Part shown: positions 23,180 to 31,828 of the stretch, piece by piece
How the letters are laid out: each line of letters begins with the position of its first letter
How positions within the stretch are numbered: the stretch's first letter is position 1
Program-made: the position numbers and the translations under genes
The notes under the pieces: model-generated
The model's database searches: none
Seen by the model: the letters and a program-made list of their open reading frames with translations, nothing else
Told to the model about the DNA's origin: nothing
Assembly (NCBI GenBank): GCA_024762655.1
Contig: JANTHB010000028.1
Coordinates: 1-39,302 of the forward strand
Reading direction: 5' to 3'
Source: Bacteroidales bacterium
GTDB taxonomy: Bacteria; Bacteroidota; Bacteroidia; Bacteroidales; VadinHA17
DNA length: 39,302 nt

Positions 23180-23551
23180 ATGTTAAATCATTACGAAACC
23201 GTTTTCATTGCAACTCCCGTTTTGTCTGAATCACAGATGAAGGAAACGGTAAAAAAAGTAAAGTCGGTGATTACCGGGCATGGAGGAGAGATCGTCCATG
23301 AAGAGAATTGGGGCCTGCGAAAGCTGGCTTATCCGATTCAGAAAAAATCCACAGGGTTTTATTATCTTATTGAATTTCAAGGCGAAGGTAGTCTGATCGA
23401 AAAACTCGAGACCGAGTACAGACGTGATGAGCGTTTTATCCGTTTTCTGACTTTCAGGATGGATAAATATGCCATTGAATACGCTGAAAAGAAAAGAAGG
23501 CAGAAGAAAAGCAATAAAGATGAAAAAACCGAAAATAAAGTGGAGGAATAA
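23180..23551 (+). CDS. rpsF: 30S ribosomal protein S6
   Basis: The 123-residue protein has the S6 ferredoxin-like fold, with [15 protein letters not shown] at the N-terminus, the hallmark [25 protein letters not shown] in the middle, and [18 protein letters not shown] near the end. A lysine/glutamate-rich tail closes it. S6 binds 16S rRNA next to S18, which is encoded next. The operon order S6-S18-L9, with no ssb between, is usual in Bacteroidota. Confidence 0.98.
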   Translation: MLNHYETVFIATPVLSESQMKETVKKVKSVITGHGGEIVHEENWGLRKLAYPIQKKSTGFYYLIEFQGEGSLIEKLETEYRRDERFIRFLTFRMDKYAIEYAEKKRRQKKSNKDEKTENKVEE

Positions 23552-23554
23552 AGC

Positions 23555-23824
23555 ATGGCACAGAACGATTCAGAAATCAGATATCTGACCCCACCGTCAG
23601 TTGAGATTAAAAAGAAAAAGTATTGCCGGTTCAAGAAAAACCGGATCAAATATGTGGATTACAAAGATCCTGAGTTCCTGAAAAAGTTTTTAAACGAACA
23701 GGGAAAAATTCTTCCCCGTCGTATTACGGGAACTTCATTGAAATATCAGCGGAAAGTAGCCCAGGCAGTTAAGAGAGCCAGACATCTTGCCCTGTTACCT
23801 TATGTTACGGATCTTTTAAAATAA
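23555..23824 (+). CDS. rpsR: 30S ribosomal protein S18
   Basis: The 89-residue basic protein carries the S18 core: [37 protein letters not shown] and then [27 protein letters not shown]. It pairs with S6 in the small subunit. It begins three bases after the rpsF stop, and rplI follows after 13 bases, so all three are one operon. Confidence 0.98.
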   Translation: MAQNDSEIRYLTPPSVEIKKKKYCRFKKNRIKYVDYKDPEFLKKFLNEQGKILPRRITGTSLKYQRKVAQAVKRARHLALLPYVTDLLK

Positions 23825-23837
23825 AGGAGGGAAAAAA

Positions 23838-24284
23838 ATGGAGATTATTTTAAAAGAAGATATGCCCAGGCTGGGTCATAAAAATGACATGGTCAAGGTA
23901 AAGGACGGCTATGCCAGAAACTATCTTATTCCGAAAGGTTATGCCATTGCGGCCACCCCTTCTGCCAGAAAAATGCATGAAGAGAACATGAGGCAGCGAG
24001 CCCACAAGGAGGAGAAAATCAGAAATGAAGCCCAGGAGCTGGCAAAAAAACTGGAAGGACTCTCTCTTACGATCGGCGCCAAGACAAGTTCTACCGGAAA
24101 AATATTTGGATCGGTAAATACCATACAGATTGCTGAAGCACTTGCAGAAAAAGGCTTTGAAATTGACCGGAAGAATATTTCCATCAAAGGAGATGTCGTA
24201 AAAGAGGTCGGAAAATACAAGGCTACCCTTCACCTTCATCGTGAAGTTACGGTTGAGATAGACTTTGAAGTTATCTCAGAATAA
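23838..24284 (+). CDS. rplI: 50S ribosomal protein L9
   Basis: L9 is a two-domain 23S-binding protein of the large subunit. The N-terminal motif MEIILKEDMPRLGHKNDMVKVKDGYARNYLIPKGYA is diagnostic. The long connecting helix (about 45-80) is rich in charged residues, and the C-terminal domain begins at LSLTIGAKTSSTGKIFGSVN. Length (148 aa) is normal. AGGAGG lies upstream of the ATG, a rare visible Shine-Dalgarno in this window. A hairpin follows the gene. Confidence 0.98.
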   Translation: MEIILKEDMPRLGHKNDMVKVKDGYARNYLIPKGYAIAATPSARKMHEENMRQRAHKEEKIRNEAQELAKKLEGLSLTIGAKTSSTGKIFGSVNTIQIAEALAEKGFEIDRKNISIKGDVVKEVGKYKATLHLHREVTVEIDFEVISE

Positions 24285-24309
24285 GCATTTTATATTATTA
24301 TCAATAAGG

Positions 24310-24335
24310 GAAAGCTGTTCTTCGGGACGGCTTTC
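24310..24335 (+). terminator. Hairpin terminator after rplI
   Basis: GAAAGCTGTTC, loop TTCG and GGACGGCTTTC form an 11-base stem with two G-U pairs and a stable UUCG-type loop, followed by TGTCATTTTAT. It lies between convergent rplI and ridA and could serve both. Confidence 0.65.
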
Positions 24336-24347
24336 TGTCATTTTATA

Positions 24348-24725
24348 TCATCTGACAGCTATTGTGTCTATCTCGATCAAGGCATCCTTGGGCAGCCTGA
24401 CTACCTGTACGGCAGCCCGGGCAGGGTGTTTTTCTTCATAGAAAGAGGCATATACTTCATTCATTTCCGGGAAATCATCCATATCTTTCAGATAAACGGT
24501 TGATTTTACCACATCATTTCTGGTATATCCGGCAGACATCAGTATGATTTCAATATTTCGCAGTACGCGGAGGGTCTGCTCCCTGATACCTCCGGGGACA
24601 AATTCTCCCGTCCCGGGATCCACTCCGATCTGACCGGAGACGTATAAAATTCCGTTAACTTCTACGGCCTGACTGTAAGGTCCGATAGCCTGTGGAGCTT
24701 TCAACGTATGTATGATTTTCTTCAT
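24348..24725 (-). CDS. ridA: RidA family 2-iminobutanoate/2-iminopropanoate deaminase
   Basis: RidA hydrolyses reactive enamine/imine intermediates from PLP enzymes to ketoacids. The 125-residue protein shows APQAIGPYSQAVEVNGILYVSGQIGVDP at the N-terminus, TYSxx-type central strands, and PARAAVQVVRLPKDALIEIDTIAV, where the Arg of PARAA binds the substrate carboxylate. The frame stays open upstream to 24851, but MKKIIHTLKAPQAIGPYSQ at 24725 aligns with the family start, and the extra codons are AT-rich leader. It converges on the ribosomal operon. Confidence 0.95.
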   Translation of the reverse strand: MKKIIHTLKAPQAIGPYSQAVEVNGILYVSGQIGVDPGTGEFVPGGIREQTLRVLRNIEIILMSAGYTRNDVVKSTVYLKDMDDFPEMNEVYASFYEEKHPARAAVQVVRLPKDALIEIDTIAVR

Positions 24726-24908
24726 GACTAGGAGTATTATTACGGTTAAGTACCCAAAGGTATTTATTTTTTGAATATGATTTGCCCTGCCATAATTATT
24801 GGTCACTGCGTAATGAAATTTTTTGTGATTATTATACGCACTCGAAAACAATTCATTCCCATGAATTTCGCAGCTCCAAGGAATTCTTTTGATTAAATTT
24901 CACGTGCT

Positions 24909-27629
24909 TTACCGGTCATACCAGCTCTTTCTCTTCTCATATTTCAGATCTCTGAGAATAGAGGATTTCACGTTGATCGTAAAACTGTAACTTTGATGAA
25001 AACCGATGGGGATCCAGGAGAAGCTCATTTCCCAGCAATGCAGATCGCGGTGAATATTGACAGAGGTATAAGTAAGCTTGTTCATTTTAAAGTCCCAACC
25101 CGTGTTCCCGCTTATTTTCCATTTGGGAGTCAGACTGAAACTACCGGAAACATTAAGGGTCTGAACAACAGTGGGAGTAAAAGCCTGCTTGGTGTAATTC
25201 ACATTGTAGCGGATACGAAGATCCCAGGGGATATTAAAATAATCGTAATCCAATACTTCCTGATTTTGTTGTGCGGGATTTGTTTCAGGTGGACCGGTGG
25301 CCTGTTCCATACCTATCATCTCCCCGGGACCTCCCGGAGGTTTCTGAGAAACCCCACCCGCTGATTTTGAATTACCTCCCTTAAGCTGAAGGTTCAGGGA
25401 AAAGTTGAGACTGGTCATCCGGAAAAGAGAGTTGGAAACGGCAATATTGGGGGTATTGATAACATGGCCTTTATCATTCAGGGCATAAGGATTAAACACT
25501 CCCCCGAAAGTCAACTGTATATTGTTTTTCCACAGGCTGGTACGTCCGTTGAAGGTCAGCGGGGCCCAGCGAAGAGAATCCTTGAAGACATTATAATTGG
25601 TCGAAAAATTCAGACTTTCAAGTAATTTTACTTTTTTCGTATCGGCCGTTGAATCACTATTGGTTCTCACTTTCATTTCAAGGTTGTTGTTCAGGGAAAA
25701 ATTCACCGCCCCTGATCTCCCCGGCAAAGAGGGCGTACCATAGATTTCCTTTTCATAAATAGAATATTGGGTAACCCTGTTTTCCTGGGTGGTATCTACG
25801 ATTTCCCTGTAATAATTGGGCATGATTCCGCCCAGGTCCGGCACAAAGGAAAAGCTAACCGACGGTGTGATTACGTGACGGATTGCTTCCACCCTGGCAT
25901 CCGGATTCTTAAAGATAAACATACCATATATCTTCGGGTTAAACGACATGCTGATACTGGGGTTCACCGATTGTGCATAGGTAACCCGGTGAATGGTATC
26001 CGTCACCAATTGGGACACATAGCCCGCGCTGGTTGAATCGTAAAAGTAATTAAAATGCTTTTCTATGTATTTGGTATAGAGCATTCCTGAATACTGAATT
26101 CGCGGAGAGATGTTAAAATGATTGAAAGGCTTGAAATTCACACCTAATGGAATGGTATGCCTAAAGCCGTTGGACATATTGTTGAACACTTCCCTGGTAA
26201 ACAGAAGGGTATCCACCGTACGGATCCTGTTCTCCAGTAACGCATTGTATGTCAAATCTATATTATCATACCAGTGGCGGCCGGGAGCGTTTTTTCTTTT
26301 AAAAGGATAGATTCTGTTCATGGTAAAAGCCAGTTTAGGCAGGTTAAGATCCACTGCTTTGGTCTGGGAATTCTGGGAATGAGACAGGCTGCCTGAAAAG
26401 TTGAAGGGGGATCCTGGCCACATTTTGGAAAAGGAAATACTTGATTGTTTGGTATTGGTCAGATAATCTGATGCGTCATAGCTGTGATTTTTATCGTAAG
26501 AGCTGGAGCTGAGATTGACCGAGGCTCGGAAAGTACTGGTAGGATTTGCTTTGGGATCCTGGTTATGGGACCATTTGACGGAATAATCATTGCGGGCTAC
26601 ATAATTGCCCAGATCCAGACTCCCTGTTACGTTTTTATAATAATTGACTCCGAAATTGCCCCCATACTTGTATCTTTTTTTATAATTGGAGCCAACCCGG
26701 ACCCCCCAGGTTCCGTTGGTAAAAATATCTCCGGTTATACTCAGATCGAAATAATCATTCAGGGCTAAATAATACCCTCCGTTCCTAAGATAAAAGCCTC
26801 TGTTTCGTTCTTCTCCGTAAGAAGGAATTAATATGCCGGAAGCATGGGTTTGTTTTATCGGGAAAAAGCCAAACGGAACGGCGACGGGCAACGGAATGTC
26901 AGCAATAACCATATAGGCCGGGCCGGAGACAATCTCTTTGCCGGGAACCACCTTGGCTTTTGTCAGAGCAATATAATAATGAGGGTGCGGAGCATCACAG
27001 GTGGTATACTTCCCGTTTTTAATATCAAAGATTCCACTCTTCTGTTTTTTCGTAATACCGCTATGCAGAAAGCCCCCTTCCTGCTTGGTTACCACACCCC
27101 GAATATACCCTTTTCCCGACTTGAAATTATATCGTAACGTATTTGCATCAAAACTTTCCGATCCTTGTTTAAAATTAGGTTTTCCGGCGATCTGGCCGGT
27201 GCTGTCGGGCAAACCTTTGGCGAAAATCTCGTTCGTACTGAAATCGATCTCAATGTAATCGGCTTTCAACTCAATATCCTTATAGGTAACATCTGCCTTC
27301 CCAAAAAGATATGTCTTGCGTGTCACCAGGTCAATGATCATTGAATCCGTAGCCTGATACGTGATTCTGGAATCAATACGCTCGGAGGAGACCCTGTTTG
27401 CCGTATCTGTCCTATAATTCAGCGAATCGGGGATAAGGGTGGAACCCTGCTGCATAACGATGGAATCCGGCATGGAAATAATACCGGTATCAGGTCTTAT
27501 CGATTGTGGAACAGGTATTTCTTTCTGAGAAAATGCGATGGAAGTTGAAATTACAGAAAGACAAAAAAGAAAAATCTTTTTATGCCAAAGGAATATACTA
27601 TTTTTGTATGTCGGATGTTTAAATGACAA
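24909..27629 (-). CDS. lptD: LPS-assembly protein LptD, Bacteroidota type
   Basis: LptD inserts lipopolysaccharide or lipooligosaccharide into the outer leaflet of the outer membrane with LptE. The signal segment is at about 15-34 (KKIFLFCLSVISTSIAFS). An OstA/LptA-like N-terminal domain follows (about 85-230), with YLFGKADVTYKDIELKADYIEIDF. The large C-terminal part is a beta-barrel with the conserved PFGFFPIKQTHASGILIPSYGEERNRGFYLRNGGYYLALNDY block and many aromatic strand ends. Length (906 aa) fits the family. It is divergent from an N-acetylmuramoyl-L-alanine amidase; the small divergent region holds the amidase promoter box within the 5' part of lptD. Confidence 0.9.
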   Translation of the reverse strand: MSFKHPTYKNSIFLWHKKIFLFCLSVISTSIAFSQKEIPVPQSIRPDTGIISMPDSIVMQQGSTLIPDSLNYRTDTANRVSSERIDSRITYQATDSMIIDLVTRKTYLFGKADVTYKDIELKADYIEIDFSTNEIFAKGLPDSTGQIAGKPNFKQGSESFDANTLRYNFKSGKGYIRGVVTKQEGGFLHSGITKKQKSGIFDIKNGKYTTCDAPHPHYYIALTKAKVVPGKEIVSGPAYMVIADIPLPVAVPFGFFPIKQTHASGILIPSYGEERNRGFYLRNGGYYLALNDYFDLSITGDIFTNGTWGVRVGSNYKKRYKYGGNFGVNYYKNVTGSLDLGNYVARNDYSVKWSHNQDPKANPTSTFRASVNLSSSSYDKNHSYDASDYLTNTKQSSISFSKMWPGSPFNFSGSLSHSQNSQTKAVDLNLPKLAFTMNRIYPFKRKNAPGRHWYDNIDLTYNALLENRIRTVDTLLFTREVFNNMSNGFRHTIPLGVNFKPFNHFNISPRIQYSGMLYTKYIEKHFNYFYDSTSAGYVSQLVTDTIHRVTYAQSVNPSISMSFNPKIYGMFIFKNPDARVEAIRHVITPSVSFSFVPDLGGIMPNYYREIVDTTQENRVTQYSIYEKEIYGTPSLPGRSGAVNFSLNNNLEMKVRTNSDSTADTKKVKLLESLNFSTNYNVFKDSLRWAPLTFNGRTSLWKNNIQLTFGGVFNPYALNDKGHVINTPNIAVSNSLFRMTSLNFSLNLQLKGGNSKSAGGVSQKPPGGPGEMIGMEQATGPPETNPAQQNQEVLDYDYFNIPWDLRIRYNVNYTKQAFTPTVVQTLNVSGSFSLTPKWKISGNTGWDFKMNKLTYTSVNIHRDLHCWEMSFSWIPIGFHQSYSFTINVKSSILRDLKYEKRKSWYDR
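27577..27606 (+). promoter_or_regulatory. Probable promoter of the amidase gene
   Basis: TTTT (27577-27580), 18 bases and TATTTTTG (27599-27606). The -7 box is exact. It lies inside the divergent lptD coding start on the other strand, giving a leader of about 70 bases. Confidence 0.5.
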
Positions 27630-27680
27630 GGCGTTTATGATAATTTTACAACCACGGCAAAACTAACGAAATTCATTGAG

Positions 27681-28796
27681 ATGAAGGTGTCCGCTTCAAA
27701 GATTCTGTACAGGTATCCCCTCAGACAACGCAAAATATTTTCACTTGTTTTGGTATTTTTATTTTTTTTCGCGCCGGTTATGGCACAAAACAGCAATTCT
27801 CATCACTACAAGATAAGAAAAGTTGTTATTGATGCCGGTCACGGAGGCAAAGACCCGGGAACCCTGGGAAGACATTCACAGGAGAAAGATATCGCCCTGA
27901 GCATTGCGTTGAAGCTGGGGAAATATATAGAGGACCATGTCAAGGATGTTCAGGTAATCTATACAAGAAAAACGGATGTTTTTATTGAACTTCACGAACG
28001 TGGAAACATTGCCAACACAAACCATGCGGATCTTTTCATTTCTATCCACTGTAATTCCAGTCCGAATAAAAAGATATACGGTGCGGAAACCTATGTTATG
28101 GGTTTAAACGTGGGGGAAAGAAATATGGAAGTAGCACGTAAGGAAAACGCCGTAATCACTTTGGAAAATGATTATTCGCAACATTATGAGGGATTTGACC
28201 CCAACTCGCCTGAGTCCTACATTGTTTTTAACCTGATGCAGAATACCTATCTGGAACAAAGCCTTAAATTCGCCACCCTGGTTCAGAAACAGTTCAAGGA
28301 GAGGGCCGGTCGCCGTGATCATGGCGTGCGACAGGCTGGTTTTCTTGTACTCTGGAAGACCTCCATGCCCAGTGTGCTGGTAGAGACAGGTTATCTTTCC
28401 AACCCGAATGAAGAAAAGTTCCTGATGTCAGACGATGGCCAGTCTATTATCGCTTCGGCGATCTACAGGGCTTTTAAAAACTACAAAACCATGATAGAGA
28501 GCCAGAGTAATTTTACCATGGCACCTGAAACCACTGATCAGGCTTTCTTTAGCGTTCAGGTACTTACTTCTCGGAAAAAGATCCCGCCGGATGATAAAAT
28601 CTTTAAAAAATATAAGCTGGTTCTGGAATTTCAGGAAGGAAACAGCTACAAATACACGGTAGGACGTTCCACTTCCTATGAAGAAATCAAGAACCTCCGT
28701 AAACAAATCCTGTCTGATTTTCCGGATGCCTTTGTTGTGGGGGTAAGAAACCATAAAATCATCCCTCTGCAGGCAGTGTTAAAAAAGAAAGAATAA
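27681..28796 (+). CDS. N-acetylmuramoyl-L-alanine amidase (Amidase_3 family)
   Basis: This zinc enzyme cuts the amide bond between muramic acid and the peptide stem of peptidoglycan. A signal peptide ends near residue 35 (VFLFFFAPVMAQ). The catalytic domain (about 45-270) has zinc ligands in VVIDAGHGGKDPG (His54), QEKD (Glu68) and SIHCNSS (His123), plus the catalytic glutamate in VLVETGYLSNPNEE. The C-terminal 85 residues (FFSVQVLTSRKKI onward) look like a SPOR-type domain that binds denuded glycan at division sites, though this call is less certain. It is in the periplasm and divergent from lptD. Confidence 0.93.
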   Translation: MKVSASKILYRYPLRQRKIFSLVLVFLFFFAPVMAQNSNSHHYKIRKVVIDAGHGGKDPGTLGRHSQEKDIALSIALKLGKYIEDHVKDVQVIYTRKTDVFIELHERGNIANTNHADLFISIHCNSSPNKKIYGAETYVMGLNVGERNMEVARKENAVITLENDYSQHYEGFDPNSPESYIVFNLMQNTYLEQSLKFATLVQKQFKERAGRRDHGVRQAGFLVLWKTSMPSVLVETGYLSNPNEEKFLMSDDGQSIIASAIYRAFKNYKTMIESQSNFTMAPETTDQAFFSVQVLTSRKKIPPDDKIFKKYKLVLEFQEGNSYKYTVGRSTSYEEIKNLRKQILSDFPDAFVVGVRNHKIIPLQAVLKKKE

Positions 28797-28905
28797 CTCT
28801 TCTGAACACAGATAAACCTGATATTTTATAACTTTTGCCGGCAAATCGTTACCTTTAGATTTTTGATATGAGCATAAAAAAACCCGTTACCAAAAGTCAT
28901 AAGCC

Positions 28906-29853
28906 ATGAAACACTCAACAGAACTCAAAGTCGGGATCATTATGACCGTAAGCATCGCTCTTTTTATCTGGTTATATAACTACATGAAGGGCCTGAACCT
29001 GCTCAAACCTATCAGTACCTACTATGTCGTTTATAATCAAATAAACGGATTACATGAATCCAATCCTGTATATATCAACGGATACAAAGTCGGATTGGTG
29101 GATGATATCGGTTTTGCTCCTGATGAATCGGGGCGCATTGTAGTGAAATTCACCATGGAACAACCTTTCAACCTACCCGAAGGATCGGTTGCCCAGATTT
29201 ACAGTTCAGACATTATGGGCTCTCAGGCTCTGCGTATATTGCTGGGAAAATCCAGTGAATATCTGCATTCGGGCGATACCCTGCCCGGGAGTGTTGAAGG
29301 AAGCCTTCAGGACCAGGTCAGTGCCCAGGTATTACCGATCAAAGCCAAAGCAGAAGAGTTAATGGCTTCTTTTGATTCGGTGCTGGCTGTGATTCAGGTT
29401 ACTTTTAATGAGAACTTCAGAGACAACTTTAATAATAGTTTCGAAGATATCCGTCTATCCGTGAAACACCTGAAAAACACATCATACACAGTAGATACCT
29501 TACTGACAAATGAAAACGGACAGTTCTCAACAACCATGAATAATATGGAACAGATCTCATTCCTGTTAAAAAAAGATCTGATCAAGCTGAACTATGTGCT
29601 GGATAACCTCTCGGAAATTTCGGATTCACTCACACGTTCGGATATCAAATCAACCATAACCCATCTAAATGAAACCCTGGCCGGAACGTCGGCGCTTATG
29701 GCTAAAATAAACAAGGGGGAAGGTTCTCTGGGGAAACTGACTACCAATGACAGCCTGTATCAGGGGATCCTACACCTGACCCACCGGTTGGATACCCTGG
29801 TCAATAAAATTACAGAAAATCCAAAGAAATACATCCGGATCAAAGTTTTCTGA
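28906..29853 (+). CDS. mlaD: MlaD/MCE-family lipid transport protein
   Basis: The N-terminal KVGIIMTVSIALFIWLYNYMKG is a membrane anchor followed by the MCE domain (about 35-120): YYVVYNQINGLHESNPVYINGYKVGLVDDIGF and AQIYSSDIMGSQALRILLG. MCE proteins form hexameric rings that carry phospholipids between the two membranes. The rest (about 140-310) is a long helical region with repeated Leu/Asn/Thr heptads, ending in KINKGEGSLGKLTTND, a motif common to these proteins. The mlaE and mlaF partners are not adjacent. Following lptD and the amidase, it completes an envelope block. Confidence 0.88.
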   Translation: MKHSTELKVGIIMTVSIALFIWLYNYMKGLNLLKPISTYYVVYNQINGLHESNPVYINGYKVGLVDDIGFAPDESGRIVVKFTMEQPFNLPEGSVAQIYSSDIMGSQALRILLGKSSEYLHSGDTLPGSVEGSLQDQVSAQVLPIKAKAEELMASFDSVLAVIQVTFNENFRDNFNNSFEDIRLSVKHLKNTSYTVDTLLTNENGQFSTTMNNMEQISFLLKKDLIKLNYVLDNLSEISDSLTRSDIKSTITHLNETLAGTSALMAKINKGEGSLGKLTTNDSLYQGILHLTHRLDTLVNKITENPKKYIRIKVF

Positions 29854-30191
29854 CGGTTTTGTGTCAATTCCGGAAAAATGGATTTGATTAAAAGTGCTAA
29901 TTTTTTGACGAAAACTAATTTTTCCCGGACCCGGAGCGACGTGGTGGCTTTAATTGATTCATAATAAAGCTTTAATTAACATTAATTTAAACCACGCAAC
30001 ATCCAATTTACTGTTTTTCAACATATTGTATTTTTTAATATTTTTTTTCAGAGCAAATTGGCTGTTAGTAAAGACAATATATTTTTTTTCAAAAAATCAA
30101 TTGAAATTTGATTTTTTTTTTACATTTTTTTTAACAAAATTGCTATCCCTTTTTATGAACCGGTATAAATATCTTAACCCGCCAAAAAACC
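29854..30191. other. AT-rich leader of dnaA
   Basis: The 338-bp gap upstream of dnaA is very A/T-rich, with several runs of T. An inverted repeat, AAAAAATCAA and TTGATTTTTT, lies at 30091-30117. I looked for DnaA boxes of the TTATCCACA type and found none convincing, so I do not call an origin here. A small 85-codon frame in it is compositionally biased and probably not a gene. Confidence 0.5.
30091..30120 (+). terminator. AT-rich hairpin with T run upstream of dnaA
   Basis: A 10-base perfect stem, AAAAAATCAA with TTGATTTTTT, seven-base loop, followed by a further T run. It could be a weak terminator after mlaD or a dnaA regulatory site. Confidence 0.4.
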
Positions 30192-31640
30192 ATGTTCAAA
30201 ACCATGAATAAAGAAACCAAAGATCATGAAATTATTTGGAATAAATGTTTGCAGATTATCAAAGACAATGTACCTTCCGTTAGTTTCAGGACATGGTTTG
30301 AACCCATAATACCGGTAAAGCTCAAAGATAACGTCTTGACCATTCAGGTACCCAGCCCTTTTTTCTATGAATACCTTGAGGAACAATATATTGATCTGCT
30401 GAAGAAGATACTTAGAAAAGAACTGGGGCAGGATGCCAAGCTGGAATACAACGTGGTTATTGAAAATAATGCATTTTCAAGCCAACCCTACACGGTACGT
30501 TTTCCTACGCGCAGTAAAACGGATCTGAAGAATAAGCCCCTTGCCGTGCCTATGGAGAGGAATGAAATATCCATACGGAATCCGTTTATCATACCGGGAT
30601 TAAAAAAGATGCATGTCGACCCTCAGTTGAATTCCGAATATTCTTTTGCAAATTTTATAGAAGGAAACTGTAACCGTCTGGCCCGCTCGGCAGGCTATGC
30701 TGTCAGTCAGAAACCAGGAAAAACAGCATTCAACCCTTTGTTTGTTTATGGAGACTCAGGACTGGGGAAAACCCATCTCGCACAGGCCATTGGCATCGAG
30801 GTAAAGGAAAGATTCCCGGACCTGACGGTACTTTATGTTACAGCCAATCGTTTTCAGACACAGTTTATCGAATCGATCCGGAACAATACGAGAAATGACT
30901 TTCTTCATTTCTATCAGATGATCGATGTGCTTATTGTAGATGACGTCCATGAATTTGCCGGAAAAGAAAAGACCCAGGATATTTTTTTTCACATCTTCAA
31001 TCATTTGCATCAAAGCGGAAAACAACTGATTCTGACGTCTGACAAGGCACCCGTTGAGTTACAGGGGTTGGAGCAGCGGCTGTTATCTCGTTTTAAATGG
31101 GGTCTGTCAACAGACCTCCAATCCCCCGACTTTGAAACCAGGATGGCCATTCTTAAAAAGAAAATTTACAATGACGGCATCGAGATGAGCGATGAGATCC
31201 TGGAATATATCGCGACTTACATCACCACCAATATCCGTGAGCTGGAAGGAGCTTTGATCTCTTTGCTGGCCCAGTCAACGCTAAACAAGAAAGAGATCAC
31301 ACTGGATCTGGCCCGCAAAATGATCGACAAGCTCATTAAAAACACCCATAAGGAACTTTCCATCGATTACATCCAGAAAGTTGTATGTGATTATTTCGGG
31401 ATTCCTATTGATCTGGTATTGTCCAAAACCCGAAAACGGGAAATCGTGCAGGCCCGGCAGGTGGCCATGTTCTTCTCTAAAAGCCTCACTAAATCATCCC
31501 TCACCACGATCGGCTCCCGCATCGGAGGGAAAGACCACGCCACCGTTCTACATGCCTGCAAAACCGTCAATAACCTGATTGAAACGGACAAGCAGTTCAG
31601 ACTGCAGATCGAAGAAATAGAAAAAAAGCTTAAGTCCTGA
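30192..31640 (+). CDS. dnaA: Chromosomal replication initiator DnaA
   Basis: DnaA opens the replication origin. Domain I (about 10-90) includes KDNVPSVSFRTWFEPI. The AAA+ domain III has Walker A GDSGLGKTH (187-195), Walker B VLIVDDVHEF (246-255), and the arginine finger in LLSRFKWG. The C-terminal DNA-binding domain IV has ARQVAMFFSKSLTKSSLTTIGSRIGGKDHATVLHACKT, the DnaA signature. Length (482 aa) is normal. A second in-frame ATG at 30204 (MNKETKDHEIIW) is the more family-like start. The long AT-rich leader may be regulatory. Confidence 0.97.
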   Translation: MFKTMNKETKDHEIIWNKCLQIIKDNVPSVSFRTWFEPIIPVKLKDNVLTIQVPSPFFYEYLEEQYIDLLKKILRKELGQDAKLEYNVVIENNAFSSQPYTVRFPTRSKTDLKNKPLAVPMERNEISIRNPFIIPGLKKMHVDPQLNSEYSFANFIEGNCNRLARSAGYAVSQKPGKTAFNPLFVYGDSGLGKTHLAQAIGIEVKERFPDLTVLYVTANRFQTQFIESIRNNTRNDFLHFYQMIDVLIVDDVHEFAGKEKTQDIFFHIFNHLHQSGKQLILTSDKAPVELQGLEQRLLSRFKWGLSTDLQSPDFETRMAILKKKIYNDGIEMSDEILEYIATYITTNIRELEGALISLLAQSTLNKKEITLDLARKMIDKLIKNTHKELSIDYIQKVVCDYFGIPIDLVLSKTRKREIVQARQVAMFFSKSLTKSSLTTIGSRIGGKDHATVLHACKTVNNLIETDKQFRLQIEEIEKKLKS

Positions 31641-31660
31641 TTTTATCCGGCGGTTTTATC

Positions 31661-31690
31661 TTTCATAATCAAATCTTTCCCTTATTTTTG
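31661..31690 (+). promoter_or_regulatory. Promoter of the miaB-mtaB unit
   Basis: TTTC (31661-31664), an 18-base spacer and TATTTTTG (31683-31690), an exact -7 box. The leader before the ATG is about 130 bases. Confidence 0.6.
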
Positions 31691-31828
31691 CAGAAAATTA
31701 AGGCCGGCTTTATCTGCATTTTCCAAGACCTATAAATGGGTTATGGAATATTGGATTTATATTTTCACCCCTTAAAGGCCTTGTTTTGATAAAAAGTAAA
31801 AACAAATTGTATTTGAATTAGATATATA

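Noticed and set aside
29854-30191. Replication origin at dnaA
   Set aside because: AT-rich, but no convincing DnaA boxes, so evidence is insufficient.
29954-30208. Small 85-codon frame in the dnaA leader
   Set aside because: Composition is dominated by Phe/Leu/Asn from T/A runs; it looks like open noise.
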